A program made the position numbers and the translations under genes. DNA of 64,000 nucleotides from an uncultured Roseibium sp. (GTDB lineage Bacteria > Pseudomonadota > Alphaproteobacteria > Rhizobiales > Stappiaceae), in the NCBI RefSeq assembly GCF_947499295.1, contig NZ_CANMNP010000009.1:124001-188000 (forward strand), given 5' to 3'. Of this stretch, positions 63,124 through 64,000 are shown in pieces. Every line of letters begins with the position of its first letter. The stretch's first letter is position 1. Under the pieces are notes generated by a model that searched no databases, had not been told where the DNA came from, and saw nothing but the letters and a program-made list of their open reading frames with translations.

Positions 63124-63561
63124 TCAGACCGTCACCTGTTGCGATGGAGCAGGATAAGCCGCCTCAAGCATCACGTCGGCAAGGCTGTCATAGGCATGCA
63201 TCCAGGCTGAAAGCAGCTCGTCTGAAAGCGTATCTTCCAGAAGGGTTTCCAGCATTTTGATCAAGGCCTGACGAACAAGAGCATAGTGTGCCCTTTCAAC
63301 ACCGTAGGCCAGATGGCGCAGTGCAAGATCCCTGACGAGAGGCTCAAGTTCTTCAGCATTTTGAAGTTGCGAAACAACCAACCCAAGCGTGCTCATGAGC
63401 TTCACGGACTGGGTGCTCATGTCTACTACGAATAAATTTCTCGTCTCGGGCGCGAGCTCGAACAGTTTTTCATAAAAGACGTCTCCAGCACGCTGCAGGT
63501 CGCCAGAAAGCCGGATATAGGATGTGCGAACGAGATCGATATCGTCCCGGCTCAAGCTCAT
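63124..63561 (-). CDS. Single-domain globin
   Basis: A 145-residue globin resembling Vitreoscilla haemoglobin and the globin part of flavohaemoglobins: GDVFYEKLFELAPETRNLFV (helices A-C), VKLMSTLGLVVSQLQNAEEL, and ALRHLAYGVERAHYALVRQA, where the His of RHLAYGV is the expected proximal haem ligand. No FAD/NAD reductase domain follows, so it would bind O2 or NO with a separate reductase. AGGAG lies about 9 bases before the ATG at 63561; the frame extends to 63645 without globin sequence. Confidence 0.88.
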   Translation of the reverse strand: MSLSRDDIDLVRTSYIRLSGDLQRAGDVFYEKLFELAPETRNLFVVDMSTQSVKLMSTLGLVVSQLQNAEELEPLVRDLALRHLAYGVERAHYALVRQALIKMLETLLEDTLSDELLSAWMHAYDSLADVMLEAAYPAPSQQVTV

Positions 63562-63857
63562 CTTTTCTCTCCTGTTTTTCGGTCTTTGGCAGCTGTTGGC
63601 TTCAATTGTTTTCGTTGAAAAGCAGCTTAGAGGAACACTAGCCACTTGTCGGACAACCGGCTACAGGCAAGTACGCAGGAAGAGCCTGCACATTAGTGCG
63701 AAGTCATGACTGTCTGGAGCGGCTATCCGGTGGATTTGTGCACTGGTCCAAATTCTGTCGAAAAGATACGGACAACAGTTTTTCACTTGATGGGGACAAT
63801 CTCTGATGGCAGTCCGACAATTGTCAGATTTTGCTCCGCTTGTTTCATTCGAATTCG
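63562..63857. other. Upstream region of the globin gene
   Basis: About 296 bases between the globin start and the stop of the partial gene at the right edge, both on the minus strand. I saw no clear promoter hexamers or FNR/NnrR box; a TTGAT at about 63787 has only a weak partner. Confidence 0.3.
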
Positions 63858-64000
63858 CTAAGCGGCACGCCCTTCATTGGCCGTACTGGTTTCCTTGGCA
63901 GCGCACTCCAGGTCGGTTTTCAGGCTACCGTCGCCAAAGAGAACTTTTGCAGTCTCACGCAGTTGCCGGATCGCGGTCTGAACCCTTAAAGTCTGTACGG
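63858..64000 (-). CDS. 3' end of an unidentified gene, cut by right edge
   Basis: An open frame of about 47 codons enters from the right edge and ends at a TAG at 63858-63860. The visible C-terminus (TAIRQLRETAKVLFGDGSLK, TDLECAAKE, ANEGRAA) is charged and probably helical. Too little is present to name a family. Confidence 0.4.
   Translation of the reverse strand, partial: VQTLRVQTAIRQLRETAKVLFGDGSLKTDLECAAKETSTANEGRAA

Overview
The window looks like a chromosomal segment of a flagellated alphaproteobacterium, probably a marine Hyphomicrobiales (Stappiaceae/Roseibium-like) organism. The evidence is a Caulobacter-type fliF-fliG-fliH-fliN-flbD-flhA cluster, a sciP (DUF1153) gene, three full CtrA boxes (TTAA-N7-TTAA), a DUF6111/Nudix/CCA-transferase cluster and fairly high GC. 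The genus is inference; nothing here proves it.

Layout. 1-2.6 kb (minus): CCA-adding enzyme (cut by the left edge), DUF6111, CoA-type Nudix, DUF1285. 2.8-9.7 kb (plus): four-gene MoxR / DUF58 / BatA-DUF4159 / glutamine-amidotransferase-like membrane operon. 9.7-16 kb: mixed housekeeping genes (two GNATs, glutathionyl-hydroquinone reductase, Nudix, metallophosphoesterase, a tail-anchored protein, mtnA). 16.1-20.1 kb: a 91-aa protein behind a CtrA box, a two-component pair and a secreted glycosidase-like protein. 20.2-31.2 kb (minus): flagellar genes in two groups (fliF to flhA, and fliK-flgD) with sciP between them. 31.5-32.9 kb: mnmA and a CAU tRNA, then about 840 bp without a recognisable gene.

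33.8-48.5 kb is a catabolic locus. A minus-strand operon encodes a dipeptide/oligopeptide-type ABC transporter, a quinone-oxidoreductase-like enzyme, hydantoinase/oxoprolinase subunits B and A, and an M20 amidohydrolase interrupted by one in-frame TAA. A divergent IclR regulator and an M28-like protein complete it. A 17-bp motif occurs twice in the iclR/ABC divergent promoter and once, with a weaker partner, before the M28-like gene, so it is the likely IclR operator. The transporter's binding protein appears circularly permuted: the segment that is C-terminal in ordinary SBP_bac_5 proteins directly follows the signal peptide.

49.0-57.0 kb is one 2655-aa type I secretion (RTX) adhesin-like gene behind a very AT-rich leader. 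It has a complete seven-bladed FG-GAP propeller inserted inside one of its repeats, plus a right-handed beta-helix. 57.7-64 kb holds an IS3 orfA remnant, an Lrp regulator divergent from phzF-ridA-lysE type genes, a DUF1127-like gene paired with a GcvA-like LysR regulator, a single-domain globin and the 3' end of an unidentified gene.

The most unusual items are the permuted binding protein, the propeller insertion, the CtrA-box-linked small genes, the IclR operator set and the nonsense-interrupted M20 gene. No CRISPR array, prophage or intact transposon was seen.
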